Source of the DNA: Nitrosomonas sp.
GTDB taxonomy: Bacteria > Pseudomonadota > Gammaproteobacteria > Burkholderiales > Nitrosomonadaceae
Length of the DNA stretch: 64,000 nt
Assembly: GCA_019745325.1 (NCBI GenBank)
Contig: JAIETK010000008.1
Span: 62,001 to 126,000, forward strand
Direction of reading: 5' to 3'
Position numbers and translations under genes: made by a program. Positions 48,961 through 60,583 of the stretch are shown in pieces (positions within the stretch are counted from its first letter, which is position 1; the number at the start of each line of letters is the position of its first letter). Below the pieces are notes generated by a model. That model was given only the letters and a program-made list of their open reading frames with translations, was not told the origin of the DNA and searched no databases.

Positions 48961-48992
48961 AATCAGCTGTCGAAAGCTCGCATTCCAAGAAA

Positions 48993-49997
48993 TTACCGGT
49001 TATGCAGCACAATGCGGTATTTCGCTTTGCCGCTTGCCAGCCTGGCGAGTGCCTCGTTGACCTGATCCATACGGAAACTTTCGACAATGGGGGCTATTTT
49101 GTGTTGTTCTGCGAATTGCAGCATGGTGGCGATGGTGGCGGGGCTGCCGACGGGGGAGCCGGAAACGTCGCATTGGTTGGCGATCATCGGGAAAACATTG
49201 ATATCGAGCGGTTCCAGCGGCACACCGAGAAAATGCAAGCGGCCTTTGGGGCGCAATGTGGCGAGATAAGCGTTCCAGTCGAGTTTCACATTCACGGTTG
49301 CCAGGATCAGGTCAAAGCGATTGGCGGCAGCAGCCAGTTCTTCCGGATTTTTCGTATTTAGCACCGCATGCGCGCCTAGCGATAAGGCTTCTTGCTGTTT
49401 ATCCACACTGGAAGTGAAAGCGGTGACATGGCAACCCCATGCCCTGGCGAACTGCAAAGCGAGGTGGCCCAAACCACCGATGCCGATGACGGCTACTTTT
49501 GCGGTCGGTGGAATGTTATATTGCACCAGCGGATTAAAAACCGTGATGCCGCCGCAAAACAAGGGGCCTGCCGATTGTGCGTCAAGATTGTCCGGCAGCG
49601 CCACCACGCTGGCTGCTTTAGCGCGAACAGTTTCGGAGAATCCGCCATGACGTCCGACGATGGTGGATTCCGATTGCGCACACAAATTGTGATCGCCGGA
49701 TAGGCAACTATGGCAGGTCATGCAATAACCGGCATGCCAACCCAAACCCACGCGTTGACCGATTGACAGGTTATGCACATGAGCGCCTTTGGCCGCAATG
49801 GTGCCGATGATTTCGTGTCCTGGCACAAAGGGGTATTGCGTGATTCCCCAATCGTTATGCAGCATGCTGAGATCGCTGTGGCAGATACCGCAATGCTCCA
49901 CGGTAATTTCAACGTCGTGATCATCGAGCGATCCTGGATCGTATTCGAACGGCTGTAGTTTTCCACCTGGTTCAAACGCTGCATACGCTTTAATCAT
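48993..49997 (-). CDS. Zinc-dependent alcohol/aldehyde dehydrogenase (YahK/CAD-like)
   Basis: MDR-family dehydrogenase, 334 residues. Catalytic zinc ligands in [18 protein letters not shown] and [10 protein letters not shown]; structural-zinc Cys cluster in [23 protein letters not shown]; Rossmann motif [21 protein letters not shown]. Most like broad-specificity NADP-dependent aldehyde reductases. It is convergent with the hydrolase gene (32 bases between stops) and so outside that regulon. Confidence 0.93.
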   Translation of the reverse strand: MIKAYAAFEPGGKLQPFEYDPGSLDDHDVEITVEHCGICHSDLSMLHNDWGITQYPFVPGHEIIGTIAAKGAHVHNLSIGQRVGLGWHAGYCMTCHSCLSGDHNLCAQSESTIVGRHGGFSETVRAKAASVVALPDNLDAQSAGPLFCGGITVFNPLVQYNIPPTAKVAVIGIGGLGHLALQFARAWGCHVTAFTSSVDKQQEALSLGAHAVLNTKNPEELAAAANRFDLILATVNVKLDWNAYLATLRPKGRLHFLGVPLEPLDINVFPMIANQCDVSGSPVGSPATIATMLQFAEQHKIAPIVESFRMDQVNEALARLASGKAKYRIVLHNR

Positions 49998-50161
49998 GAT
50001 TACTCCTGTCGTGCTTACTGATTAGCCTTGAAGAACACCTTACTTGCTCATTATCACTGTTTTTGTGATCGGGTGCATGATATCTTCAAGACGACCACAA
50101 GGCATGACATGATTTTATGTGGATTCGCTTCAATCAATGCAATCAATCTTTGGGTATTTTT

Positions 50162-50434
50162 ATGGAATACAAAATTTTATTAACCGTTTTCGTCACGGTC
50201 TTCATCGCGGAACTTGGCGATAAAACACAGTTGGCTACACTGCTGTTTGCTGCCGATAAGGAAGTCAGTAAGCTGACGGTATTTGCCGGCGCATCATTGG
50301 CGCTCATCGCCACATCGGCGATCGGTGTGCTGGCGGGCGGCTTCATTTCCGAGCATATCAGTACGAAATACCTGCATTATCTCGCCGGTGCCGGGTTTAT
50401 CGTTATCGGCATCTGGACGTTGCTGAAAGCTTGA
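50162..50434 (+). CDS. TMEM165/GDT1 (UPF0016) family membrane protein, single-repeat form
   Basis: 90 residues, three hydrophobic helices, with the family motif E-x-G-D-K-[ST] in FIAELGDKTQLATLLFAA. Full-length members (MneA and GDT1 type manganese/calcium transporters) have two such repeats; this one has one and would work as a homo- or heterodimer. No second half is encoded next to it. The ATG at 50162 begins the conserved part; a 15-codon extension upstream is open but not conserved. Confidence 0.85.
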   Translation: MEYKILLTVFVTVFIAELGDKTQLATLLFAADKEVSKLTVFAGASLALIATSAIGVLAGGFISEHISTKYLHYLAGAGFIVIGIWTLLKA

Positions 50435-50474
50435 TGAATTTATTTTTTTGAGGAGCGCCACCGGTCACCACCCG

Positions 50475-51818
50475 TTATTTGGCTTTTTTCAGGCGCAGCG
50501 TGATACAGGCTCCGCCAGCCGGGTGATTTTCAATGGCTAATTCCCCGCCGTAGACTTGGACAATGTCACGCACGATGGCGAGACCGATGCCATGCCCGGG
50601 GGTGGATTGATCGGCGCGCACGCCGCGCTCCAGTATTCTGGCGATTTGATCCGGCTGGATACCGGGGCCGTCGTCGATTACCTGAATGACGACTTGATGA
50701 TCGTGATAGGCGGCGGAAAGCTGAATGCGTTGCCGGCACCATTTGAATGCATTGTCGACCAGATTGCCGAGTAATTCCATCAAATCGCCTTCGTCAATGC
50801 GCAGTCCGATGCTGTCGTCAATCTGAACCGATATTTCAGGTTGTTTATTGCGATAGGCTTTGGCTACGGTATTGACGATTCTGTCGGCCAGCGGACGAAG
50901 CGCGATCGTGCCCATGCCGGGAGAGCTGCCGGCCGTGGCGGCGCGGCGGAGTTGATACTGGATAATGTTGTCGATGCGGTCGATCTGTTCCTGGATCGCC
51001 TTGCGTCGGCTGGTTTCGTCATCATCGCTGTGAATCGCGCCCTGGAGCACGGCCAATGGTGTTTTGAGGCTATGCGCCAAATCGGCCAGGCCGTTGCGGT
51101 AACGCTTTTGCTGTTTGTGTTCATGGGCGATTAACGAGTTGATGCTGTCGGTTAATAGTTGCAATTCGCTCGGGTAGGCGCCTTTGACGCTTTCCTGTTG
51201 CCCGGATTCGATCGCGGAGAGTTCGGTGGAAACTTTGCGGAGCGGTTGCAGCCCCCAGCGTAACACTAACATTTGCGTGGCGAGCAACAATACCGCCATG
51301 ACGCCGAGCAGACCCCACAAATCCTCGCGATACTGCTCAATCTGGGCTTCGAATAACGCCGCATCGGTGATCACATAAAAAGTGAGCGGATAGTCGCCGT
51401 TGGGTGTCTCCCAAGCAACGCCGTACCGGTAAACGAAATAAGGCGCATCGTTGATCAGAATCTGCGTGAATTCCTTATTGCCTTTTTCCGCTAAGGGCAT
51501 GTCTGGAGCCGGTTTGTTCAACGAAGAAGTGGAACGCCAGATGATATAGTTGCCGGGGCCGATGATAAAGGCATAAGTATCCGAATTGACGTGACCGAGC
51601 TCGGCATCGAGCAAGTTGGTAGGAACATCCAATTCGCCCGATTCTTCCACTTCGGCATCGCCCATCAACATCAGTACTTTCGCAAACAACCGGTCTTTGA
51701 CGCCTAAGCGCGCGCTGTCATAGAAAGCCCGGTCCAGCATCCATGCAATCCCCACAATAAAAATCAGCAACACCAATGTGGCGCTGAATAGAATCCGCTG
51801 ATTGAGCGACATCATCAC
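50475..51818 (-). CDS. PhoQ-like sensor histidine kinase
   Basis: 447 residues. Transmembrane helix 1 (RILFSATLVLLIFIVGIAWML), a periplasmic domain (about 30-165), transmembrane helix 2 (LWGLLGVMAVLLLATQMLVLRWGL), then HAMP. H-box DLAHSLKTPLAVLQGAI has the PhoQ-type form. ATPase: ELLGNLVDNAFKWC (N), DDGPGI (G1), HGIGLAIV (G2). It overlaps its regulator by 4 bases (ATGA). The signal is likely a divalent cation or another envelope cue. Confidence 0.92.
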   Translation of the reverse strand: MMMSLNQRILFSATLVLLIFIVGIAWMLDRAFYDSARLGVKDRLFAKVLMLMGDAEVEESGELDVPTNLLDAELGHVNSDTYAFIIGPGNYIIWRSTSSLNKPAPDMPLAEKGNKEFTQILINDAPYFVYRYGVAWETPNGDYPLTFYVITDAALFEAQIEQYREDLWGLLGVMAVLLLATQMLVLRWGLQPLRKVSTELSAIESGQQESVKGAYPSELQLLTDSINSLIAHEHKQQKRYRNGLADLAHSLKTPLAVLQGAIHSDDDETSRRKAIQEQIDRIDNIIQYQLRRAATAGSSPGMGTIALRPLADRIVNTVAKAYRNKQPEISVQIDDSIGLRIDEGDLMELLGNLVDNAFKWCRQRIQLSAAYHDHQVVIQVIDDGPGIQPDQIARILERGVRADQSTPGHGIGLAIVRDIVQVYGGELAIENHPAGGACITLRLKKAK

Positions 51819-52498
51819 GATTTATTGCATTCCAGATTGAACCGGTAACCCCGGCCTCGCATGGTTTCAATCGGATTCAAGGTGCCGGCCGGATCCAATT
51901 TGCGGCGCAACCGTCCGACCATGACTTCGAGTACGTTACTATCGCGATCTTCGTCGTGCGGGTAGAGGTAATCGGATAAAGTATGCTTGGAAAGCACCTC
52001 GCCATGATGGCGCGCTAATTCTTCCAGCAAGCGGTATTCGAACGATGTCAATTCGATGACATTACCTTGAACTGTCACGATTTGCGAAGTGACGTCAACC
52101 GTGATAGGGCCGCACTTCAATTGCGTCTGCGGAATGCCGGTGGCGCGTCTGAGCAAGGCTTTAACCCGGGCTTGCAGTTCTTCCATTTGAAACGGTTTGG
52201 TGAGGTAGTCGTCCGCGCCCATTTCCAGACCTTGCACTTTGTCCTGCCAACTGCTGCGCGCCGTCAGGATCAGGATCGGCAGCAAACTGCCGCGTTCCCG
52301 CAATGCCTTGATAATTTCCAGACCGGATTTGCCGGGCAGGCCGATATCCACGATGGCGGCATCGATCGGATATTCAGTGGCGAGAAACAGGCCTTCATCG
52401 CCATCGCTGCAAGTATCGACCATGTAACCCGCTGTTTCCAGTTGCTGGCGGATCTGATTCTGTAAACGTAATTCATCCTCAATGACCAGGATGCGCAT
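51815..52498 (-). CDS. PhoP-like OmpR-family response regulator
   Basis: 227 residues. Receiver: MRILVIEDELRLQNQIRQQL, phosphoacceptor Asp in AAIVDIGLPGKSGLE, Lys in DDYLTKPFQMEEL. C-terminal winged helix: IELTSFEYRLLEELARHHGEVLSKHTLSDYLY and ETMRGRGYRF. It forms an operon with the kinase downstream. PepSY and His-rich secreted protein genes lie directly upstream on the same strand and may be targets. Confidence 0.94.
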   Translation of the reverse strand: MRILVIEDELRLQNQIRQQLETAGYMVDTCSDGDEGLFLATEYPIDAAIVDIGLPGKSGLEIIKALRERGSLLPILILTARSSWQDKVQGLEMGADDYLTKPFQMEELQARVKALLRRATGIPQTQLKCGPITVDVTSQIVTVQGNVIELTSFEYRLLEELARHHGEVLSKHTLSDYLYPHDEDRDSNVLEVMVGRLRRKLDPAGTLNPIETMRGRGYRFNLECNKS

Positions 52499-52569
52499 GT
52501 TTGTCTCCTGTGATATGCCTTATGCAAACGGTTTACTTTGCTTGGCTGGCATGAGATTAGATTTGAACG

Positions 52570-52860
52570 TTAATGCGAAGATATTACCGTACCGTGTTGC
52601 ACATCAATTAGCACCACGTGAATCCTACCTTGGCTGCTGAGAATTTTAACGCGGTAAGCATGATCGGTTTGATTAATTGCCAATACGCGGCCCTCGAAGT
52701 GCCGTTGTGCAATGGTGATCGCGTTTTGCTCGGTAATACCGGCGGTCGAGTTCCTGTATGCCGAGTGTCCGCTCGCAGTGTCGTGCGCACCGGCCGTTGC
52801 TTGTACGGCCGCGCTTGCCATGATGATCATGAAGACTGCTATTTTCCACCGCATGTTCAT
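52570..52860 (-). CDS. PepSY-domain exported small protein
   Basis: 96 residues: signal peptide (MRWKIAVFMIIMASAAVQATAG) and one PepSY-like module (GITEQNAITIAQRHFEGRVLAINQTDHAYRVKILSSQGRIHVVLIDVQHGTVI). PepSY proteins are periplasmic protease inhibitors or sensors and are often encoded beside PhoPQ-like systems, as here. GGAG lies about nine bases before ATG 52860. Confidence 0.82.
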   Translation of the reverse strand: MNMRWKIAVFMIIMASAAVQATAGAHDTASGHSAYRNSTAGITEQNAITIAQRHFEGRVLAINQTDHAYRVKILSSQGRIHVVLIDVQHGTVISSH

Positions 52861-52936
52861 AACCGGCCACTCCAAGGTTAATGGTAGAAATGAAGCCGGC
52901 AACTGGCAGAGCATTACTTGTTGCCGGCCTGCGATG

Positions 52937-53245
52937 TCAGAAGCGTATCATAAAATCCATATGTCCGGAGCCGATGCCCATCATCATTTGCGGAGGAGGG
53001 GCGTAAACCGGCGCCGGGTAGTAATTATATTGGTACTGGGGCTGCGGATAGTACGGCTGGTAATAACGCGGCTGGCTGTAAACATAGCCGTAGCCATCGT
53101 GGTGATGGCCATGATGATGGTGCCGGTGATGATGCTCATGCCCATGGCGGCCTCTGCCGGCTTCTGCCAGCGATGGTGTTGTTAATGCGAATGCCAATAA
53201 TACGACGGCTGCCAGTGTGGCCAGTTTGCTTGTCCGAGTGTCCAT
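52937..53245 (-). CDS. Exported histidine-rich, Tyr/Pro-rich small protein
   Basis: 102 residues. Signal peptide (SKLATLAAVVLLAFALTTPSLAEA), then a dense His tract (RGRHGHEHHHRHHHHGHHHD), then a Tyr/Pro/Gln-rich tail and a Met-rich end (PPPQMMMGIGSGHMDFMIRF). The composition suggests binding of nickel, zinc or copper in the periplasm. AAGGAG seven bases ahead fixes the ATG at 53245. It is 76 bases upstream of the PepSY gene and may share its regulation. Confidence 0.8.
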   Translation of the reverse strand: MDTRTSKLATLAAVVLLAFALTTPSLAEAGRGRHGHEHHHRHHHHGHHHDGYGYVYSQPRYYQPYYPQPQYQYNYYPAPVYAPPPQMMMGIGSGHMDFMIRF

Positions 53246-53346
53246 GATGTTTCTCCTTTTAGTTATTCGTCGCAGAGGAATCTCTGATGGCGTCAATTTA
53301 AGCTGACCTGAATGAACGAAAACTGAATGGAGAAACGAGCGGTTGA

Positions 53347-56235
53347 TTAAATGCGTGGCGCGACAAACAGCCGCAAATCCGGCGTGGTGTCGGGTTTGAC
53401 GGTGGTCGGCATCTGCTCGCCGTTGGTCAATTCCTTGACGCGCTGCGACACGAACGCATCCAGTTCGCTGGTGCTGATGAAACCGTCCTTGAGCAAATCG
53501 GCTTTGCCGTCCAAGCCTTCCAGCAACGCTTTGGTAAATGCGCCGTGTTTAAATTCGTCGAGTTCAACCGAAACCTGGTTGCCGGTCGACGATGCGAACA
53601 CCACCGCGCCTTGTCCCGCTTTCGCCAATTCGTTGACGACACCGTTGATGTCCGCCTGCGCCCCGCCTTTGATGCTGCGGCGCTTGGCGCCGCCGGCGTA
53701 ACAAGTATCGAGGAAAATGATCAGCTTACCGGCGGTTTGGTTCAGCACGCGGTTGATCTCCGATTTGGCGATGCCGGTGGCGTAAAGATCGCCGGCTTCG
53801 ACATCGTGCGGCAGCAAGTAATACTCGCCCTGGTAATCGTTGATGCCGTGGCCGCTGATGAACACGATGGCGACATCGTGTTGCGTCGTTTGCCGCCGGA
53901 TCCAGTCGAAACCTTTCTTGATCGCGCGCCCATCGGCTTGTTCGTTGAGTAGCGGCATGACCTGAACGTCTTTGTACAACCGGCCTTTTTGCTGCTGGAT
54001 GCGCTTGATGAATTCTTCCGCGTCGCGGTCGGCGAATTTCAGCGGATCGTAGGTTTTATACTGCCGCACGCCGATTGCCAACAGGTACAGCACCGGTTTG
54101 TGCGCATCCGCCGCGCCGCGCCAGCGCACGTCGAGCGTCGCCGGCTGGCTGGTTTGGCCGAACTCCGTCGTTGCCAGCAACGCAATCGTGGCATCTTCCG
54201 CCGGCAGCGTCAGCGCCAGCGTGCCGGTTTCTTCCCGGTCATTCGACATCAGCGGCGTGCGCGCGCCGGTTGCGATAGGGCGGCCGTTAGCGGTCGCGGT
54301 GATGTGCTTGACCGGACTGCCGCCCGGCGAACGCACGTGATACGTCACGGTGAGCTGGGTTTCGCTGACTTCGGCGCCGTTTGCCGGCGATGCGATATCG
54401 ATGACCGGTGGTTGTTGCGCCGTCACCGCCGGTGCCGGTGCTGACTGCGCCACGGATGTTGCGGCGGCGGCTAGCCGCACCGCTTCGTTGACGTCGAGCG
54501 TTTGCAATACTTGCGCGATCACCGCCGGGCGGTAAAAGCGTTCCTGGAATTGCGCGGCGGCATAAAAATCCGCCGCTTGCTCGGGGCCGCGGTTGACATG
54601 CCAGCCGATCAGCCGGTCCGCACCCGGCGCGGCGTCGTAATAGCCTTGCGGCGTCCACAGCACCCAGCGCTTGCCGTCGGGATGCACGAACAACGCCAAT
54701 AATTCCTCGCCGTCGCTCAAGCGGTGCCAGCGCACCGTGCCGTCGCCGTACGCCGCCACGAGCAAACGGCCGTCGCCGGAGATATTAACGCCCCATAACA
54801 CGTCCGGTACCGGTTTCTGCCATAATTCCGTCCCTTTCTTATCGAACAACCGCAGTGACCAATCTGCACCGAGCACGAAGCGTTGCCCATCGGGCGCGAT
54901 TGCCAGACTGCGCGACATTTCGTAGGGTTCGAGTGCTAACGCTGTGCCGTTCAATTTTGGTGCAAAAGCATCTTGCCAATCGCTCACCTGGATGCCTGGC
55001 GCTTCGACGCGCGGCGGTTGCAAACTGGCGGTTTGCGGCGCCTGGCTTTGCAACCGGCGATCGACCAAATCGAAGCGCACCGCTTGCTGCTCGCCCTGTT
55101 GAAGACCGAAACGCACGCTGCTGCCGTCGGACGACACGGTGAGAGCGGAACCGTGCTTGCCACGCAAATTGGGGATTTCCGGCCCTCGGATCAAAACCGG
55201 CTGCCCGCGATCATCGAGGATACCGAAAGCGGGATCGGCTGCCGCGAAGATGACACCGGAGCGGCCGTACGGTTTGAGGCTCATGATCGTGTTACCGGCG
55301 GCCGGCAATACCGTGCGCGCGCCGCGCCCGGCGGCCGCCCAGCGCAACACTGGGATTTTACCGTTATCTTGGTATCTTCCAGCCGCAAAAAGCGCTTGCC
55401 CGTCCGCCGACCAAGCGACAGTCATTAAGTTACCGGATGTGATGCCAGCCGTATCCGGGGCAAATTCGAGTTGCAGGGTTTGGGCCGAGAACACACTGAC
55501 ATTCGTCGTGTCGTGATAGCCCACCGCCAGCCGCTCGCCGCCGGGCGAGAAAACGATGCCGTAGGGTTGTTGACCGTCGGGCGCTGGTTGCTCAGCGAGA
55601 CGTTGGAATTGCGCGCTGTACAGCCGGATACTGCCATCGAAACTGGTTGCGGCGAGGCGGCCGTCGGATGCGAAATCCAGTCCATACACGTCACTTTTAT
55701 AATCGGTATCGCGCAGCACCAATTCACGATCATCCATGCGCCAGACGCGGATGCCGCTGTCGCGGCCAAGCCCGGCGGCGAGGTAGCGGCCGTCGGGTGA
55801 GAAAGTCAGATGAAGAACGGCGTTTTCCAGTCCGGTCAGACGATGCCGCAGGCGCCCGGTTTGGCGGTCGAACAAATAAACGATCACATCGGTATCGGAG
55901 GCCGACATCCAACCGCCCAATGCGACCGTATTGCCATCCGGCGACATCGCCACGGCGAACACTTTGCCTTGATGGCCTTCGCCAACCGGCGGGCGCAGCA
56001 CGGTCAGCAGTTTGCCGTCCGGCAGCGACCAGATACGCGCGGTTTTGTCGTGCGAGCCGGTGACGGCGTAACGCCCTTCGTGGTCGATATCGATTCGATT
56101 AATCGGCGCCGTGTGTTGCCCGGTTTCGAGTTTCAGCACCGGTTCGGTGGCCAGGGTGGCCCAACCCGGCAGCGGCATGAGAAGGCTGGCGAAGCTCAGC
56201 AGTATGAGAATCAAGCGGCGGGTCAGTTTTTTCAT
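53347..56235 (-). CDS. Exported WD40-repeat / caspase (peptidase C14) fusion protein
   Basis: 962 residues. Signal peptide (LILILLSFASLLMPLPGWA), WD40-type beta-propeller repeats over about residues 25-530 (for example DHEGRYAVTGSHDKTARIWSLPDGKLL, SPDGRYLAAGLGRDSGIRVWRM), an Ala/Pro linker, an Ig-like stretch (about 610-690), and a C-terminal caspase domain from about 710. Catalytic His796 is in VFISGHGIND and Cys845 in IIFLDTCYAGG. Probably periplasmic or surface located. The ATG at 56235 has GGAG seven bases ahead and overlaps the upstream gene by 4 bases. Confidence 0.9.
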   Translation of the reverse strand: MKKLTRRLILILLSFASLLMPLPGWATLATEPVLKLETGQHTAPINRIDIDHEGRYAVTGSHDKTARIWSLPDGKLLTVLRPPVGEGHQGKVFAVAMSPDGNTVALGGWMSASDTDVIVYLFDRQTGRLRHRLTGLENAVLHLTFSPDGRYLAAGLGRDSGIRVWRMDDRELVLRDTDYKSDVYGLDFASDGRLAATSFDGSIRLYSAQFQRLAEQPAPDGQQPYGIVFSPGGERLAVGYHDTTNVSVFSAQTLQLEFAPDTAGITSGNLMTVAWSADGQALFAAGRYQDNGKIPVLRWAAAGRGARTVLPAAGNTIMSLKPYGRSGVIFAAADPAFGILDDRGQPVLIRGPEIPNLRGKHGSALTVSSDGSSVRFGLQQGEQQAVRFDLVDRRLQSQAPQTASLQPPRVEAPGIQVSDWQDAFAPKLNGTALALEPYEMSRSLAIAPDGQRFVLGADWSLRLFDKKGTELWQKPVPDVLWGVNISGDGRLLVAAYGDGTVRWHRLSDGEELLALFVHPDGKRWVLWTPQGYYDAAPGADRLIGWHVNRGPEQAADFYAAAQFQERFYRPAVIAQVLQTLDVNEAVRLAAAATSVAQSAPAPAVTAQQPPVIDIASPANGAEVSETQLTVTYHVRSPGGSPVKHITATANGRPIATGARTPLMSNDREETGTLALTLPAEDATIALLATTEFGQTSQPATLDVRWRGAADAHKPVLYLLAIGVRQYKTYDPLKFADRDAEEFIKRIQQQKGRLYKDVQVMPLLNEQADGRAIKKGFDWIRRQTTQHDVAIVFISGHGINDYQGEYYLLPHDVEAGDLYATGIAKSEINRVLNQTAGKLIIFLDTCYAGGAKRRSIKGGAQADINGVVNELAKAGQGAVVFASSTGNQVSVELDEFKHGAFTKALLEGLDGKADLLKDGFISTSELDAFVSQRVKELTNGEQMPTTVKPDTTPDLRLFVAPRI

Positions 56236-56810
56236 GGATTTGCTCCGGTTTGCGCGAAGCGCTCGAACGGCAGCCATTTTTGCGCGTCGAGCTGCTGGCG
56301 GATGGCGTCTTGTTGTGCAGTTTTGGCGTCGCGGAATTCGTACCACAGTTTGATGGCGGCGTCGCTGACAGCGGGAATCAGTTCGGCGACGGCAGCCACG
56401 ACCGGCGCGCCTTTGGTGTTGCCGGTTGGGTGCGTCAACTGTTGCGCGACAAAAGCGGACAATGCTTGGCGTTTTTCGCTGGCCTGCTGTAGTGCTTGTT
56501 TAAACTGGGGCGATTGGCCGGGGTTGCGGCCGGCCTGCAAATCGGCTTTCAGTTGTTCGATCAGGCCGTCGAATTTGGCTTTGGCTTCGGCGTATTTCAC
56601 GATGCCTTGCACGTATACCGTCTGATCATTCTTGGCATACTGGTTCAATAGCGCAACCATCGTTTCGCCGAGCGTTTTTTCCTCGGCCAGCACGCGCACG
56701 ATGTCGCCGTGCGTCTGCGCCGCGGCGGTTTGCGTGCAATTCAGCAAAATGACTGCAACCCACGGCAGCGCCGCGAATAAAAACCTGCGTCCAACCGATA
56801 GCTCCCTCAT
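56232..56810 (-). CDS. Exported helical protein coupled to the caspase gene
   Basis: 192 residues. Signal peptide (RFLFAALPWVAVILLNCTQTAAAQ), then mostly amphipathic helix rich in Ala, Gln and Lys. No domain recognised. Its stop overlaps the caspase start in an ATGA junction, so the two are translationally coupled and the products probably work together in the periplasm. Role unknown: partner, substrate or inhibitor are equally open. Confidence 0.75.
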   Translation of the reverse strand: MRELSVGRRFLFAALPWVAVILLNCTQTAAAQTHGDIVRVLAEEKTLGETMVALLNQYAKNDQTVYVQGIVKYAEAKAKFDGLIEQLKADLQAGRNPGQSPQFKQALQQASEKRQALSAFVAQQLTHPTGNTKGAPVVAAVAELIPAVSDAAIKLWYEFRDAKTAQQDAIRQQLDAQKWLPFERFAQTGANP

Positions 56811-56895
56811 CGACCGCTGCTCCCTTGCCTGATTTGAAATTGGATCCGGTGAAACCGCCTGTGACTGTACTGAATGCGCTGGCAGTCGTCAATCG

Positions 56896-58005
56896 CTACA
56901 AAAAGCGCAAAAGGCTTTGCGGATGCCGCCATTTCAGCGTGCGGTACGCGCGGCAGACGGGGTAGAGGATGACGAGCGCGAGCAACGTGATTACGGAGGT
57001 TTGCAGTAGGCTGCCGCGCGTGAAAAACAATTCCAGTAAACCCAGCACGGCGAAGTGCGCGAGGTAGAAGAACAGGGCGGTTTGACCGAACACCAGCACC
57101 GGGTTGTTGCGGTTGATGGTTTTATTGAACGATTCCAGGCGCATCAGTAGCGACAAAATGATCGCCATCAAGCCCAATTCGAGCAAGGTGTAAGCCAGGC
57201 TGGGCGGGTATTTGCTGACGTACAGCCAGTCGATAAGGGTATTGCCTTCGAGGTGCATGAACAGGTTGCCGTAACCATCGAAACCACGAACGATGACAAA
57301 CAGCGTCAGCGCCAGCCAGCTGCACGTTAACAATAACCGGTGCGGGGCTGTAGCGCCTGAAGTTCTGGTTAAAAGCCACTGGCCGAAGACCCAGCCGAGC
57401 ATCATCATGCCGAGCCACGGCAAGGCAGGGTAGAGTACGGTGTAGGTTGCGCCGAAATCCGGCGCGAACGTGAGCGAGAGCCAAAGCGGCACGTCGCCGC
57501 CCGGTTGCCACAGCAGCGTCAGCAGGGATTCGCCGCCTGCGATAATCAGGATTGCCAGCCAGAAAACGGCTTCGGTGCCGAGGCGTTGCAGATAGACCAT
57601 CAGCATCATGCTGATGCCGATGGCGTATAGTACTTGCAGCACCGGTTTGCCGCCGACCAGTGAGAACAGTACGATGTCGAGCAACGCGATGAACGCGCCG
57701 CGCATTAATAATTCTTGATCGATGACGGTACCGCTCATGCCTTGCCGGCGGCGCTGGAAATTGCTGATGGCGATCGATGCGCCGGCAAGAAAAATAAACG
57801 TGGGTGCGCAGATATGCGTGATCCAGCGCGTGAAAAATTGATCCGCGGCGAAGTGAACGCCCGGTTCATACAGCAACACGGAATCGGCGAAAATGCGCTG
57901 TTCGTTGAAAAACCACGAAGCGTGGTCAAGCGCCATCAGCATCATGACGATGCCGCGCAGCCAATCGATGGCGGTGATGCGGTGTGCGTTGTTATCGAAT
58001 GACAT
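56896..58005 (-). CDS. DUF1624/HGSNAT-like acyltransferase membrane protein
   Basis: 369 residues with about ten transmembrane helices. The opening ITAIDWLRGIVMMLMALDHASWFF, with the D-x-x-R-G and D-H motif, and THICAPTFIFLAGASIAIS are typical of the DUF1624 / heparan-alpha-glucosaminide N-acetyltransferase-like family. It would transfer acyl groups to a surface glycan; the substrate is unknown. It lies between proB and the caspase pair, all on the minus strand. Confidence 0.85.
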   Translation of the reverse strand: MSFDNNAHRITAIDWLRGIVMMLMALDHASWFFNEQRIFADSVLLYEPGVHFAADQFFTRWITHICAPTFIFLAGASIAISNFQRRRQGMSGTVIDQELLMRGAFIALLDIVLFSLVGGKPVLQVLYAIGISMMLMVYLQRLGTEAVFWLAILIIAGGESLLTLLWQPGGDVPLWLSLTFAPDFGATYTVLYPALPWLGMMMLGWVFGQWLLTRTSGATAPHRLLLTCSWLALTLFVIVRGFDGYGNLFMHLEGNTLIDWLYVSKYPPSLAYTLLELGLMAIILSLLMRLESFNKTINRNNPVLVFGQTALFFYLAHFAVLGLLELFFTRGSLLQTSVITLLALVILYPVCRAYRTLKWRHPQSLLRFL

Positions 58006-58026
58006 GGCGATCCGATGCGATAAGCA

Positions 58027-60218
<2,192 letters not shown>

Positions 60219-60257
60219 TCAATACAACAACTTTGACTATTTGGACACAGCGTAAAC

Positions 60258-60292
60258 AAAAAAGCCCCATCGTTGGTGGAAGGGGCTTTTTT
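60258..60292 (-). terminator. Intrinsic terminator after rpmA
   Basis: AAAAAAGCCCC / GGGGCTTTTTT hairpin with a 13-base loop, in the gap between rpmA and obgE. The A/T tracts on both sides make it usable for minus-strand transcription from rplU-rpmA. Confidence 0.85.
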
Positions 60293-60314
60293 CAGGAAAA
60301 GGGTAATTAGGCTA

Positions 60315-60572
60315 TTACACTGGAGTAACACTGACAATTTTACGATTAAACGGGCCTTTGATACTAAAATTGACTTTCCCTGTTATCTTGGCGAATAGCG
60401 TATGGTCTTTTCCCATGCCGACATTCTCTCCGGGATGAACTCTTGTGCCCCGTTGGCGAATAATAATAGAGCCTGCCGGGATCAGTTCGCCGCCATAGCT
60501 TTTAACCCCAAGACGCTTTGAGTGTGAATCGCGGCCGTTTCTGGAACTTCCGCCTGCTTTCTTATGTGCCAT
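60315..60572 (-). CDS. rpmA: 50S ribosomal protein L27
   Basis: 85 residues, starting [29 protein letters not shown], the invariant L27 N-terminus that reaches the peptidyl-transferase centre. Eleven bases behind rplU. Confidence 0.98.
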   Translation of the reverse strand: MAHKKAGGSSRNGRDSHSKRLGVKSYGGELIPAGSIIIRQRGTRVHPGENVGMGKDHTLFAKITGKVNFSIKGPFNRKIVSVTPV

Positions 60573-60583
60573 CTATCAACTCC

